A stretch of 64,000 nucleotides of DNA from Fragilariopsis cylindrus CCMP1102 (taxonomy: Eukaryota; Bacillariophyta; Bacillariophyceae; Bacillariales; Bacillariaceae), in assembly GCA_900095095.1 (NCBI GenBank), contig FMBT01000022.1, positions 1 to 64,000 on the forward strand, in the 5' to 3' direction. Positions 34,106 through 44,596 of the stretch are shown here, in pieces (position 1 is the first letter of the stretch; each line of letters opens with the position of its first letter). Position numbers and translations under genes: made by a program. Under the pieces are notes generated by a model, which did no database searches, was not told the DNA's origin, and saw only the letters and a program-made list of their open reading frames with translations.

Positions 34106-35528
34106 ATGATGCGACAAATAATACGACGACGACGACGATCGATTAGCAACCTTTTGATTTTAGTTCTCATACTACTGTGTTCTTTCGTACCATCTTTCGG
34201 TAGAATTTCGATCCATATAAGACTCTGGGTGTGTCTCGCTATTCATCCCAAAAGGATATTCAAAAACGGTATAGGGAACTATGCCTAAAATATCACCCCG
34301 ATAAGAATGTTCAGAAATCTACTAAAGAAAGAGAAAAGTTTGAAGGATATTTCAAACAGGTTCAACAGGCATACGACATGATCGGAAGTGCCGAATCGAG
34401 ACAGCAACAAAGTTATCAGCAGCGCTATGGAGGAAGTACCACAAGTAGTCAAGGACAACGTTCATCTCCATTTGGGAGTGATCCTTTGTCGGAAGCTGTT
34501 TTCCGTGCCTTTGCAACGGGTGACAGATCTTTCTTTACACGAGGAATGGGTGGAATGGGTGGTAGTGGTGGTGGTCCCAGTTTTGGAATACGTACGCCAT
34601 TTCCCTCTCGCGGTGCACAGCCACCTATGATGCCTACCAATCTAAACTTTAAGTCGATTTATATACAAAAGGTAGAAATTGATTTGGAAACTCTCTATAA
34701 AGGAGTTACATCGTTTCGTTTCGAATTACGAGATAATGTTTGGACGCGATATCGAGCCGCTATCCGAGGTAAATTTCTTGTACTATCTATTTATCAAGGA
34801 ATGATGTATTCATTCCCGGTACTTCGAGCGAGTAAACTTTTAGCTGCTGTGATCGGACTGTGCATTGTGCATGTTACCTTACCTCGCCCCGATCCTCAAG
34901 CCTTCTACGCTGCTTCGCTAAAAAAGGGAACAAAGTACGTTGACGTTGAATGATTGATTGATTCTTTCTAATTTTGGGGTCGGGGTTAAAGTGAATTCTA
35001 ATAACTGTTCCCTACTCAACTTTTTGTATAATCTCTTATTCTTTTTTTTTTAACAACTATTTCAATAGAGGAGGGAATACAAACGTCAAATTTGCCAGTA
35101 CTACCCAGGGGCAACCTGAAGTGATTTTTCAGGTTGAGTCAGCACCACATCCAACATATCGAAGGGAAAACGATGATTTACATTTGGAATTGAAAATATC
35201 CAGTCAAGAAGCTAAGGACGGCTGTAAAAGAATAATTAAAGCATTAGATCCGACAGAGAAATCGATTGAAATAAAAATTCCACCAAATATATACAGCTAT
35301 GAGAAGCAACGAAAAAAACAAAAACAGGAAAAATCATCACCAAAATCATCATCATCATCATCCAATATACAATATGACAACAATATACGAATAAAGAATC
35401 GTGGATGGCCGATAAGGAATAATATACAAAGTTCAGATATACATCCAGACGTTTATCTGTATGGGGATCTGATAGTGAAAATTAAAGTTTTGAAAAAATC
35501 ATCGAAAAAGGGGGGTCAGCGACGATGA
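34106..35528 (+). CDS. Membrane/ER-type DnaJ (Hsp40) protein with hydrophobic insertion
   Basis: Exons 34106-34934 and 35069-35528, 429 residues. The ORF reaches upstream to a GTG; the first ATG pair is 34106/34109. RRRRRSISNLLILVLILLCS is a signal peptide or anchor. The J domain follows (FDPYKTLGVSRYSSQKDIQK ... LKYHPDKN) with the HPD tripeptide that stimulates Hsp70 ATPase. A Gly-rich linker (GGMGGSGGG) leads to the substrate-binding part: VEIDLETLYKG, then GNTNVKFASTTQGQPEVIFQ, HPTYRRENDDLHLELKISSQ and ALDPTEKSIEIKIPP. No zinc-finger Cys repeats, so it is type II. Unusually, two hydrophobic stretches (about VLSIYQGMMYSFPVL and LLAAVIGLCIVHVTL) interrupt the binding region. One frame break near 34203 (one A) joins the leader to the J domain; total 430 codons. 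Probably ER luminal or membrane bound. Confidence 0.78.
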
Positions 35529-35555
35529 TTTTCGTATAACTAAATTCTAATGTTT

Positions 35556-35585
35556 GATATATATATACATACATACATACATACA
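35556..35585. repeat. (TA)n(CATA)n microsatellite
   Basis: A TA run passing into five or six CATA units, 30 bp downstream of the DnaJ stop codon. Confidence 0.9.
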
Positions 35586-35694
35586 TTCATCAATATATTC
35601 TACATATTATATTATAATTGGTTATCAAAATAATAATATCAACAATCATTGACTAAATATATATTAGAGTGAATAAATAAGTTATATGTTATCA

Positions 35695-36540
35695 TCACAA
35701 TCCCATTAGAGACGTGATCCGATTGACAATACTATCTGCTGGACCACCTGGTGTAGGCGCAGCAAAACCTTCACATCCATCTTCAGCTGATAACCAAAAT
35801 CTACCAGCATTATCATAATGAAAATAAAATCGATGATGTAATGCGAACGCATCTGACCCATACCTTGTTCTAAAATTTGTATATCCTTCATCAATAAGTT
35901 GATTTCCCTTTCTCCATTCACGATTACTATCATGACCCCAACCATCATATCTATTAATCTCATCTTTCGTCCATCCTTCTGGATCATCGTTATCGGCATA
36001 ACTGAGTTGCAATACAAAATTCATTCCACCAGAGGCATTTGGTACTTGACGAATTTCACGTCCATGAAATGTATTAATATTATCCACGTTAGATGATTTA
36101 TTATAATTTGGGATTTGATTCATTCTTGGATGTGATTTATCAAAAACAAATGGTTGTTGATTTTGTTCGTCTGTTGTTGCGCTTGATACTCCTTCAAGAT
36201 GATTACGCAATTTATTAGATAGAACAAGTTGAAACATCATCCCACCACAAAAATTAAATGTAGCTTGATTGTCATGAAGATCAACAAGGTATTGTGCAAT
36301 ATTACCATTATAATGATCATCACGTTCCTTAGGAATTACCAAATACGACGATGAAGATGCGGCTGCACTATTACTACTACTACTACTACTACTTGCAGTA
36401 GACATAGGTACAACTAATGAAGAAGAATTCTGCCGAGAAGATGAAGGCACTTGAAAAGATTTCACATTCGGCGGCATATACAAAGATACATATATTGCAC
36501 TAAGTAATAATACTTGTCGTCGTATCATCGTCATCGTCAT
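35695..36540 (-). CDS. Plastid-type targeted protein of unknown function
   Basis: Uninterrupted 281-residue ORF, ATG at 36538-36540. The start is a signal peptide (RRQVLLLSAIYVSLYMPPNV) followed by KSFQVPSSSRQNSSSLV. The Phe after the cleavage region and the Ser-rich transit-like stretch resemble diatom bipartite plastid targeting, though the motif is KSF rather than ASAF. The mature part looks like one globular domain: NGNIAQYLVDLHDNQATFNF, CGGMMFQLVLSNKLRNHL, GMNFVLQLSYADNDDPEGWT and HRFYFHYDNAGRFWLSAEDG. No catalytic motif or named family recognised. It converges with the DnaJ gene and diverges from the MgtE-like gene, with a MITE in the shared promoter. Confidence 0.7.
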   Translation of the reverse strand: MTMTMIRRQVLLLSAIYVSLYMPPNVKSFQVPSSSRQNSSSLVVPMSTASSSSSSSNSAAASSSSYLVIPKERDDHYNGNIAQYLVDLHDNQATFNFCGGMMFQLVLSNKLRNHLEGVSSATTDEQNQQPFVFDKSHPRMNQIPNYNKSSNVDNINTFHGREIRQVPNASGGMNFVLQLSYADNDDPEGWTKDEINRYDGWGHDSNREWRKGNQLIDEGYTNFRTRYGSDAFALHHRFYFHYDNAGRFWLSAEDGCEGFAAPTPGGPADSIVNRITSLMGL

Positions 36541-36617
36541 CGTCGTTAGCTTATATCGTCAGTGTTTCTTTTAATTGTGGGTTGAAAATATTAAGGCGAA
36601 ATAATCTTACTACAGTA

Positions 36618-36823
36618 CTTCCTCCGTGAATCGGTAAATTAATGAGTGCTATCGTTAGAGATTTTCAAAAGATAAATGGTGGAGAATACTTATAATCTAC
36701 CAATCGACAGGAAATTTAAAAAATACGTTGAGATTTTGTAAGTTTTCGACTCACTCTCCACCCTTTTATTGTGTGAAAATCCCTCAACAGAGCTTGTCTG
36801 AATTTATCGGTGTACGGAGGAAG
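36618..36823. mobile_element. Stowaway/mariner-like MITE, copy 3
   Basis: 206 bp bounded by CTTCCTCCGT and ACGGAGGAAG with a TA dinucleotide on each side (36616-36617, 36824-36825), the standard form of a mariner-type insertion. The inverted repeat runs about 25 bp inward with small mismatches (CGGTAAATT / AATTTATCG). The reverse complement of its core matches MITE copy 1 (GTCGAAAACTT, CAAAATCT, TTTCCTGTCGATTG). No ORF. Confidence 0.9.
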
Positions 36824-37187
36824 TAGTATTACAGTCAGAGTAAATGTATTCGAAATTTATTTGGAGCTATCTTAGTCTTGAGACGCACGTATCGAATCTT
36901 GAAATCTTTTATTGAAATGACTTTATTCGTTTCACAACATAAAACGAACTACCGTAAGGCAACCTGGTACAGATGATGTATATGTTCTTGTAAGTTAAAC
37001 TGTACTTGTTCTTGTGTTGTTCAAAGGCCTCTTGAAAGGCCTCTTGGATTTCAGTGCGATAGTTGTACTTGCTGTAACTGTAATAATAGATACGGACTCC
37101 AACCAATCTAGATAGAGCAGATCATTGAACAACAGAATAGAAAATAATAGAAGGAGCTACACTATTACATCTTTCGATCTAGAAAAA

Positions 37188-38822
37188 ATGTCTTCCGTCA
37201 TGAACAAAAAACGGAATAACGCGGAACAAAAACAAATCAATCCTACTAATCTACGAACAGTTACGGTAATAATGTTATCATTACTATCATCAATTCCGCA
37301 TGTCACAGGATGGAGCACACATATATGTACAAAAAGTACACGTGGTACATTTACCTTGACATCATCATCATCATCATTATCAAGGATGTTGTCAATTCGT
37401 CGTCAGCAATTTACACCATCATCATCGTCACAAATAATACTACAACAACAATCACAAGCATCATCATCTTCTACATCATCATTAGAGACCGAAAATTCTT
37501 CCCTTCGTGATATGATAAAACAACTAGAAGAAGAGAATGAAAATTTGAAGAAAATACAGCATCAACAGCAGGAAATACAAGAGAAACAATCCACTGCAAG
37601 GAGGAACAATAACAATAGTAATAATAACAAAAAGATCATTTTAGAGACATTTGAAGGAGAACATATGTTTGATTCGTTACCAGATAATAATACTAATAAT
37701 ATGATGATGGATATGGATGGAGATAATGACGATGACGAATTATGGTGTGATTCATTAGATGGAGATACATGTCCACTTGAACCTACTTTATCGTTTGGAG
37801 AAGCCTTACGAGATCGTGCTGTTTGGTTAGTCGGTACGTTCTGTTCTTGAAGTCTGTCTATACGTTTTTCATTATTTTCAATTTGTCGTTATTCCCTTTA
37901 CGTTTACGTTATTTATGCATTATTTCGGAATCAGTTACTGTACTACTATTTTTATTTTCCTGATTCTCACACCGTATTACTATTCATAGGTCTTTTAATT
38001 ATGCAATCTCTTTCTGGCATCATTTTGAGTCGCAACGAGGCTCTATTGACAAATCATCCTGTCATTATATATTATCTGACAATGATGGTCGGAGCAGGTA
38101 TGTCTTTAAGAAAAATGGACCTATGTTGTGCTGATAGTAATATCATTATTTATTATGTGTAACTAACTATTTCTTTATTGTAAAAACAAAATTCGCTTTT
38201 GAAAGGAGGAAACGCTGGAAATCAAGCAAGTGTACGAGGTACGTACTTTAAATAACTTACGACTTATAATATGAATTATTATATTGAGTAATACGAAGAC
38301 GAAAGAATACTGAAGTTAACTGAAATAAGTATACATTACTGTACTGAACAGGTTCAATACATACGTGGTCCGATTTATAAACACACATATCGCTTGTCCT
38401 CTTAGTGTATTTTCTTACATGATTTTGTCCTGTGTGTCTCTATAGTTATTCGAGGTCTTGCCTTGGGAACAGTGAACGAAAAAACAAGAGGACAATTCCT
38501 AACAAGAGAAGTTAAAATGGCAGCCACATTAAGTTTGATTCTTTCCATTGCAGGGTTTTGTCGAACGATTGCATTCCAAACACCACTCCCCGAAGCTATT
38601 ACTGTAACATCGGCACTTGCCTTGATCGTATTTAGTAGTGTCTGTCTTGGAGCGGTATTACCATTGGTATTGGAAAAATTAGGAATAGATCCAGCCCATT
38701 CTTCTACAACAATTCAAGTAATTATGGACATACTAGGTGTATTTATTGCAGTACTTGTATCTGCGGCAATATTGGATGGACCGTTAGGTGTTTACATCCT
38801 CCCTAAGCTAGGTTACTACTAA
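37188..38822 (+). CDS. MgtE/SLC41-like divalent cation transporter
   Basis: Four exons: 37188-37833, 37990-38097, 38206-38238 and 38446-38822, closing exactly to 388 codons (387 residues). The longest ORF begins at a TTG; the ATG at 37188 (MSSVMNKKRNN) is taken. The N-terminal 200 residues include a hydrophobic stretch (VTVIMLSLLSSIPHV), which may be a signal or targeting peptide, a coiled coil (LRDMIKQLEEENENLKK) and an acidic segment. The MgtE integral domain follows: FGEALRDRAVWLVGLLIMQS, MMVGAGGNAGNQASVRVIRG (the conserved GGNxGNQ pore motif), EVKMAATLSLILSIAGF and a last hydrophobic block to YILPKLGYY, about five helices. MgtE channels carry Mg2+; the bacterial regulatory N and CBS domains are absent. 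The third exon is only 33 nt and encodes the pore motif. Confidence 0.82.
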
Positions 38823-39074
38823 TGATAATATAACAGCATTTTTTCCAAAAAAACCGAGTCGTCATTTATAGACAAGCAAGACAATTTTCAGTAGATCACC
38901 AATCTATTTCCTTTCAATACATTCCCTTAATTATTAAATATAAAAATGTTATGCATAATGTACTATGTTTCCCACATTTAAAGAATTTTGTTGCTTGGGC
39001 GTTCGTTTCAGTATAAAATTAACCAACCAAAAAATATTGCTTGCTGCTGCTTTTGCGCTTTACTTCTCATATCG

Positions 39075-40048
39075 TCATATCGTACCATTCCTTGGAAATT
39101 CAGCCGGCCAAGAAATAGAACTACTGTCACGTTCCAGTAGGAGGGGTTTCGGAGGGTCTACATAGACTTTTACTTTCAGTACTTTTGTCGTCGAACGACG
39201 GTCAGCCCTACTAAGAGGTTTGAAATGAAGTAATTTTTTTAATAGTTTGGACTTTCGACTACGATTGATCACAAGCTCTTCCCGTAAATTACCATGACTT
39301 CTACTACGTATATTCCGTCTTTCAAAGTTGATTTCACGTGGGAAATCTGATGCACGACCAACCACCTTAAGATGTTGATTACCAATGTCATCATCACCAC
39401 CACTAACGCAGTACAAAATTCCGTCGTCGTCATCTTTTTTTTTTCTTCTTCTGCTGACATTTTTGTTCCGTTACACAAATCTTTAAATGATAACATTTCA
39501 AATGCATTACAAATAGTGGGATCTTCTGTAATTGAGTCGCTTCCGCAAGTTATACCGCACGTTGTACCGCAATGATGTTGGTGCTTGTGGAAATCGGTGG
39601 ATGGCGACAGCAACGGCGACGGCGACTCAACCCATGGTTCTAACTTAGTAAAGTCATTACTATTATTATCATTATTTTTGTCACGGATTGTCGTATTCTT
39701 ATCTTTGGCAACAACATTAGTTTTATCGCTTAACAAATTTTTATTATGCGATGATGCAATATTTGCACTCATTTGTTCTTTCAAAATCTCGGTAGTGATA
39801 CTCCGTAAACGTTTGACATGTTTACTCTTTCGATGACAATCAACAGATGGAGACGAAGAATTATCGTGCTTTGATGAATTCAATTGTTGTAGTATGACGT
39901 TATTATGGATAATCCGTTCGATTTTCTGAGGCCGCCCATCATCAAACGATACTGCAGCATTCTTTCGTCGTATCTTAGACATCACGATGGTCCCAGTCTT
40001 CGTTCTTGTCTCTGGCTTATTATGTTTCGATCCCCATAAGAATGTCAT
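39075..40048 (-). CDS. Basic low-complexity protein, unknown
   Basis: About 324 residues. The ORF opens at a non-ATG; the first ATG is 40046-40048 (MTFLWGSKHNKPETRTKTGT). The N-terminal half is basic (SKIRRKNAAV, CHRKSKHVKRLRS), then an Asn/Asp-rich linker, a Cys/His cluster (HKHQHHCGTTCGITCGSD) that could bind metal, and EMLSFKDLCNGTKMSAEEEK. A frame break in an A run near 39439 is repaired by one A and leads into YCVSGGDDDIGNQHLKVVGR and the basic tail NRSRKSKLLKKLLHFKP, total 325 codons. No family recognised. It converges with the MgtE-like gene and diverges from the PDCD2-like gene. Confidence 0.55.
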
Positions 40049-40226
40049 TGTTGGAAAAATAATCGATATTACAGTAGTATATTCAGTCACTCGCGATAAG
40101 TATGAAGTGTAGGAAGTCAATTTGAATAATTTCCACAACAAAGATAATAATAAGCTAACTTATCTTACTAACAGTTTTGTATTTAATTGGTGATGATTAT
40201 CGTGTCATGTCAAATCAAAATACAGT

Positions 40227-40274
40227 ATCAAGAGCAGGGGTAATAATCTATAGATTATTACCCCTGATCAAGAG
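40227..40274. mobile_element. 32 bp perfect palindrome with hAT-like ends and 8 bp target duplication
   Basis: At 40235-40266 the 16-mer CAGGGGTAATAATCTA is followed immediately by its exact reverse complement TAGATTATTACCCCTG. The flanks are an identical 8 bp direct repeat, ATCAAGAG, at 40227-40234 and 40267-40274. Termini of the CAGGG...CCCTG type with an 8 bp duplication are hallmarks of hAT transposons, so this looks like an extremely reduced hAT-derived element consisting of two terminal repeats fused head to head. It lies in the divergent promoter between 40048 and 40617. Confidence 0.7.
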
Positions 40275-40616
40275 CAAGTTTTTTACGTACCGTTATCTTA
40301 TTTATTCAACAAAAAAGGCGGAAAAAAAATGGCGTTATATTTGATACTGATGAGCCTCTTATGTGCTTGACGTACGTATCAGAATTTTTAGGCGCGAATA
40401 ATAATCAGTCACGAGTGGGATGGAGACCAATCATTATTTCTTCACAGCGTTTGCACATTCTCCTGTCATCAATCATCGAATAACTCTCAAAATCATATCT
40501 GCAGCACATTTAAACATTTTGTATTATCATTGCGATCATTACTATCGCTCGTCGCCATCAGGCTCCTTCTTCAAAACTAAAAATAGAAAAGATCCAAAGA
40601 ACAAGAACAAAGCAAG

Positions 40617-42004
40617 ATGTGGAACAACAACGAGGATGTGAATGAAAATGGAGAGCCTGTCAAGCTATACATGCCGGTCCAAGCTCCACCGCGAAAAACA
40701 AATACAGCACCGCAAGATTCTCACATCGGTGGACATCATTGCTTTGATGAAAGTTTTACTCCTAATTGTGATATGTGTCAGTCTCAAATGTTTTTGCTTA
40801 CACAATTACGATTGAAGCAGCAGCAACAGCAACAGCAGTCAACATCATCTGATAAATACGTACTTGTTTTTACTTGCCCTCATGAAGGATGTTTTGGACA
40901 ACTTGTTTTTGACAAAGGATTCTCATCGGGAGGTGGACAGGGTGTAGTGAAGTGTTTCGAAAAGCGAATTGTTATTGCTGACAATGAAGATAACAAAATC
41001 AAAGAACAGAAAAACCCAACAACTGGATCTTCTTGGTGTACGGATTCCAAAGCAGGTGGTGAAGACGATACTACAAAAAATGATGATGATGGCGACGACT
41101 GGGGAATGGGAGAATGCGATGATGAAAGAATGAATTTAGAAAATGCCGTTGCGGCTATGGAAAACAAGTTAGATAAAGATGGTGCACTTGTTATGGCTAC
41201 TACTACCAAAAAAGCTACATCTAAACCTAAATCGAAGCCATCATCATCGGAAGCACTTTTGAATGCCTTCGGTTGTTATATGCTGAAAATGCAAAACGAG
41301 CCTATGTCTACCAGATCAATGTTTGAAGATGACGATGATGTTGGATTATCAGAAAGTGACGAAAAAATACGAAATATGCTAGCAAGATATATGGCCGAAG
41401 AAGAAGACGAGGATATTCTCGGTGCACTTCGAGGGTCAGGTGCGTGTGGCGGTGGTGGCGGGAATGGTGCAACTGAGGAAGACGAACGCTTATCGGAGGA
41501 AGATCGTATCCTTCGGAGTTTTCAAGACCGTCAACGACGTGCTGCTCGGCAGGTAATTCGATACGTTCCTGGAGGTGTACCCCTTTGGTCTATCCCCGAT
41601 AAGAATCGCAAATCAGGTAAGACGTTATGGAACGTACCGAAGTGTTCATGTTGTGGGGAACAAAGAAAACTTGAATTACAGGTATTGCCGTCTATATTGG
41701 ATGTGCTTGAGGTTGACAAATGGCAAGCAGGGAGCAAGGAAAAGGCAGAAATTCGCAACTCAATGGCTCTTGACGATCTCCTATCAAATGGAGTAAATTT
41801 TGGTTCCATTGCTGTGTTCACTTGCCCCAACGCCTCGTGTGAAATTCAGGAGAAGGAAGCATTCGTAGTGATTCAAAAGAGTGTTGATGTTTTACCAGAA
41901 AAGAAGGAACAAACAATAAGATTGATGTGAAAGACTCCACTGCTGCATCCAAGGCAGTGGTGGAAGATCTAGATGATGACGCTGAATTCGAACAAGACGT
42001 ATAA
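40617..42004 (+). CDS. PDCD2/TSR4-like protein (40S ribosome assembly chaperone)
   Basis: About 462 residues, ATG at 40617. The N-terminal part has the PDCD2 pattern of IGGHHCFDESFTPNCDMCQS, then FLLTQLRLKQ (a Gln-rich run) and VFTCPHEGCFG, a split zinc-binding region. A long acidic linker follows. The PDCD2_C part starts near residue 308: QVIRYVPGGVPLWSIPDKNR, PKCSCCGEQRKLELQVLPSI, then NFGSIAVFTCPNASC, with paired cysteines. Family knowledge: PDCD2 and yeast Tsr4 bind newly made ribosomal protein uS5 (Rps2) and escort it into the 40S subunit. A frame break near 41910 is repaired by one A, adding an acidic tail (VVEDLDDDAEFEQDV) to a stop at 42002-42004, exactly 463 codons. No intron. Confidence 0.78.
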
Positions 42005-42281
42005 TATAACTTAGATTTAACGGTATAGAATATGAGTTAATTTTTTTTTTTTTTAATGTTGGCCTAATTGATTAAACCCGGAAGATTTTTTTGTTGCTAA
42101 AATTTTGACTTAAAAGAAGAAGATCTCTAGAACATTGCTACGATGGATATTGTTGTTTCGACTTAAAATTTTCTTACTCACAAAGTGACAGCAAAGAGGA
42201 AGTCAAATTGCACTTGCTCCCCTTCCTCCCTCCCCTCTCAAGCGGACACCTTCTAAGCAGATTCTCAGTTCATGAATTCTA

Positions 42282-44596
42282 TTATTTCTTTTTTCGAGAC
42301 GATGGTCTGATCTTGGGTCGACGAGATGACTTGGCGGCATTACTCTTTTTGGGTACTAAAGAAACCAGTGGCTCAGTACTCTTTTCCTCTTCTCTCGCAG
42401 CAGCATTTTTTCCCTCCTCAAATTCATTCGTATGATTATTACCGAAGGATTCGTCGTGGAAAAAGTCGTCCATACTCGGTCCAGAAAATTCTTCTTCTCT
42501 AGCTGAGAAAACCCCAACCTCAACATCGGCTGTTGCTTCCACAGCTTTCTGTTCATCTTGGTCTTCCCCCTTTGTAGACCAAAATGAAGCATCTTTTAAT
42601 ACAGACGCTGCCAACTCTGCTCGTCTCTCCTCATCTGCATCTTCTTCCACGACTTCACCTTCACGTCCTATATCATTGGGATCATATTTGCTCCACCTTG
42701 TTTGTTGATGATGCCATCGAAGTGTTGTTACCGTCGGTAGGTTCGTAAACAGGAGCTTCCTCGTTTTCGTGCGCCTCGATTCGTTTGGGGTCGACCTCGA
42801 CATTGAATGCGGTCATATCTTTAAAAACATATTCACAAAAGATATAAATAATTGTTAGTGGAAATAAAGAAAAAAGGAGGAAGCGAAATTTCTAACGAGT
42901 GCAAACAATTAGAGCACACACACTCGCAGTTTTCCATATAATAACAATGACACAACAACAGCAACAGCTTACCCAAATCAATTTGGTATTTAGGATTCAA
43001 TGCCAATTCTTGTACGAAATTTGAATTCCTGCTCAATTCTTTTGATACTTATGCTTGAGTTGACGACGAGTCCGTTCGTTTTCAAAGAACAACGCCTCCA
43101 TCGAACCAAAATCTGGCCCTAATTGTTGCAATGCAAGATAAAAACGTTCTGTTTCTTTTATTGACCAATTCCCCTTTTTTCTTGTCTTCCCATGATCACC
43201 CTTAGTTAAGAAGGAATTGTACGATGCTTGTACGATGGCCATTTGAGCATCTTCCTCGACAACATTATCTTGATATTCTTCCTCTACTTCTTGGACGGAC
43301 CGTCGAGACGGCAACATGACGGAAGATTCTTGTAAAACAATCTCTCCGTCAATGATCTGAACGACAGGTGCGCCGTTAGTTGTGGTTGTATTGTGGTTGA
43401 TGTCCATATCACTACTATTGGTGTCATTTTTGGTTGTGGAATCGGATGTACCTATAGCAGCACCGCCGGTCGCAGCAGTATCGGAAACTTTGCTGCTATT
43501 ATCATTGCTCTTTTTGCCATTTTGCGATGATTTCTTTGATGATGCATCTTTGTCGCTCTTAACTTCTCTTTTTGGACCTTTGAAACGACTGCAAAACATA
43601 TTCATACGTGATCCCTCGACATTTTCTTCTTCGTTTGCATTTTCTTCGTTTATCTGATTCAGGATGGCTTGATCGTGCGACGACAACGCAGGGATACTAG
43701 CAGATGATTTATAGACATTGGTTGTTGCTATTGAAGCTTTCTTCGTTTCAACAATCATCAAGGAATTATTTTCATCTGTGTTTTGTTGTGTTGCTGTTGT
43801 TGTTGTTGTTGTTGTGGATCGAGAGTTGTAACACTAATTGGAGTTGATTTTTGGTTATCGTCATCTTCGTTTTGATCTTTTGAAGAAGGAGCAGGTGTAG
43901 ATATTGCACTGTTCGTTTTAAATGAGGAACCAATCCGAATACGTTTGTTGTTGGGTGTAACTATTTTTCTTTTCCGATTGGAAATTGTATTTTTTTTAGT
44001 ACTAGCGGTATTGGATGTAGTAGTAGTAGCACCAGTACTAGTAGTATCAGCCCAGGAGATTGTATTTTTTTTAGCACTAGCGGTATTGGTGATAGTATTA
44101 GTATCAGCCGCAACTGCAGCAGTAGCAGAACCATCGAAATCAGTATCAGTAGATGATTCCAAGGCAGATGAACCCGTTTCATTCGATATTGATAAAGCTG
44201 CTACTGATTCTTTTGGTCGATTTACTACACTGCTCGCATCATTACTCCCATTTTCTATAATTTCTTCTGTAATTTTTTTCATACCGATCGATAAGGATTC
44301 GTTTACTTCTTTTGACCTTTCATCGTTCGTAATTTTACCGTCGTTGCTATTACTATTACTATTACTATACTATTATTAATGGCAGCAGTACCTGTTTGGG
44401 CAGGAACTTTTAAGGATTTGTTTGTTTCTATCGTTGAGTCCGAAACCTTGGGTGTCGTCGTCGTCGTGGATTTTGGCGTCTTATTGTTGTTGTTTTTGTT
44501 CTGGTTCGATTTTTTCGCAGCAGGACGAAAGCCCGGGCGTCTTTTTTTCGTCGTCTTCGAACTTCGTGGAATCAATGAAACTCCTGGATCTGTCAT
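42282..44596 (-). CDS. BDP1: TFIIIB subunit BDP1 (B'') with SANT domain
   Basis: Exons 44596-42973 and 42818-42282 (GTAAGC...AAAG), about 721 residues. The ORF opens at TTG; the first ATG is 44594-44596 (MTDPGVSLIPRSS). The N-terminal 450 residues are Ser/Thr/Asn/Gln-rich with basic motifs (RPGFRPAAKK, NRKRKIVTPNNKRIRIG). The SANT/Myb-like domain at about 468-520 reads KGNWSIKETERFYLALQQLG then PDFGSMEALFFENERTRRQL, the BDP1 signature. It is followed by HKYQKELSRN and an acidic C-terminal part. BDP1 joins TBP and BRF1 to form TFIIIB, which recruits RNA polymerase III to tRNA and 5S genes. Five single-base frame gaps (about 44365, 43785, 43040, and two near 42710) are each repaired by one added base, giving exactly 722 codons. 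Pairing with the SANT domain makes the call strong. Confidence 0.75.

Noticed and set aside
38965-39165. 66-codon plus-strand ORF
   Set aside because: Its second half is antisense to the conserved-looking C-terminal part of the minus-strand gene at 39075-40048, and it has no motif of its own.
43382-44379. Plus-strand ORFs of about 90-145 codons, rich in Val/Leu/Ser
   Set aside because: Mirror images of the Ser/Thr/Asn-rich BDP1 coding sequence on the minus strand; hydrophobic content is a by-product of the reverse reading.
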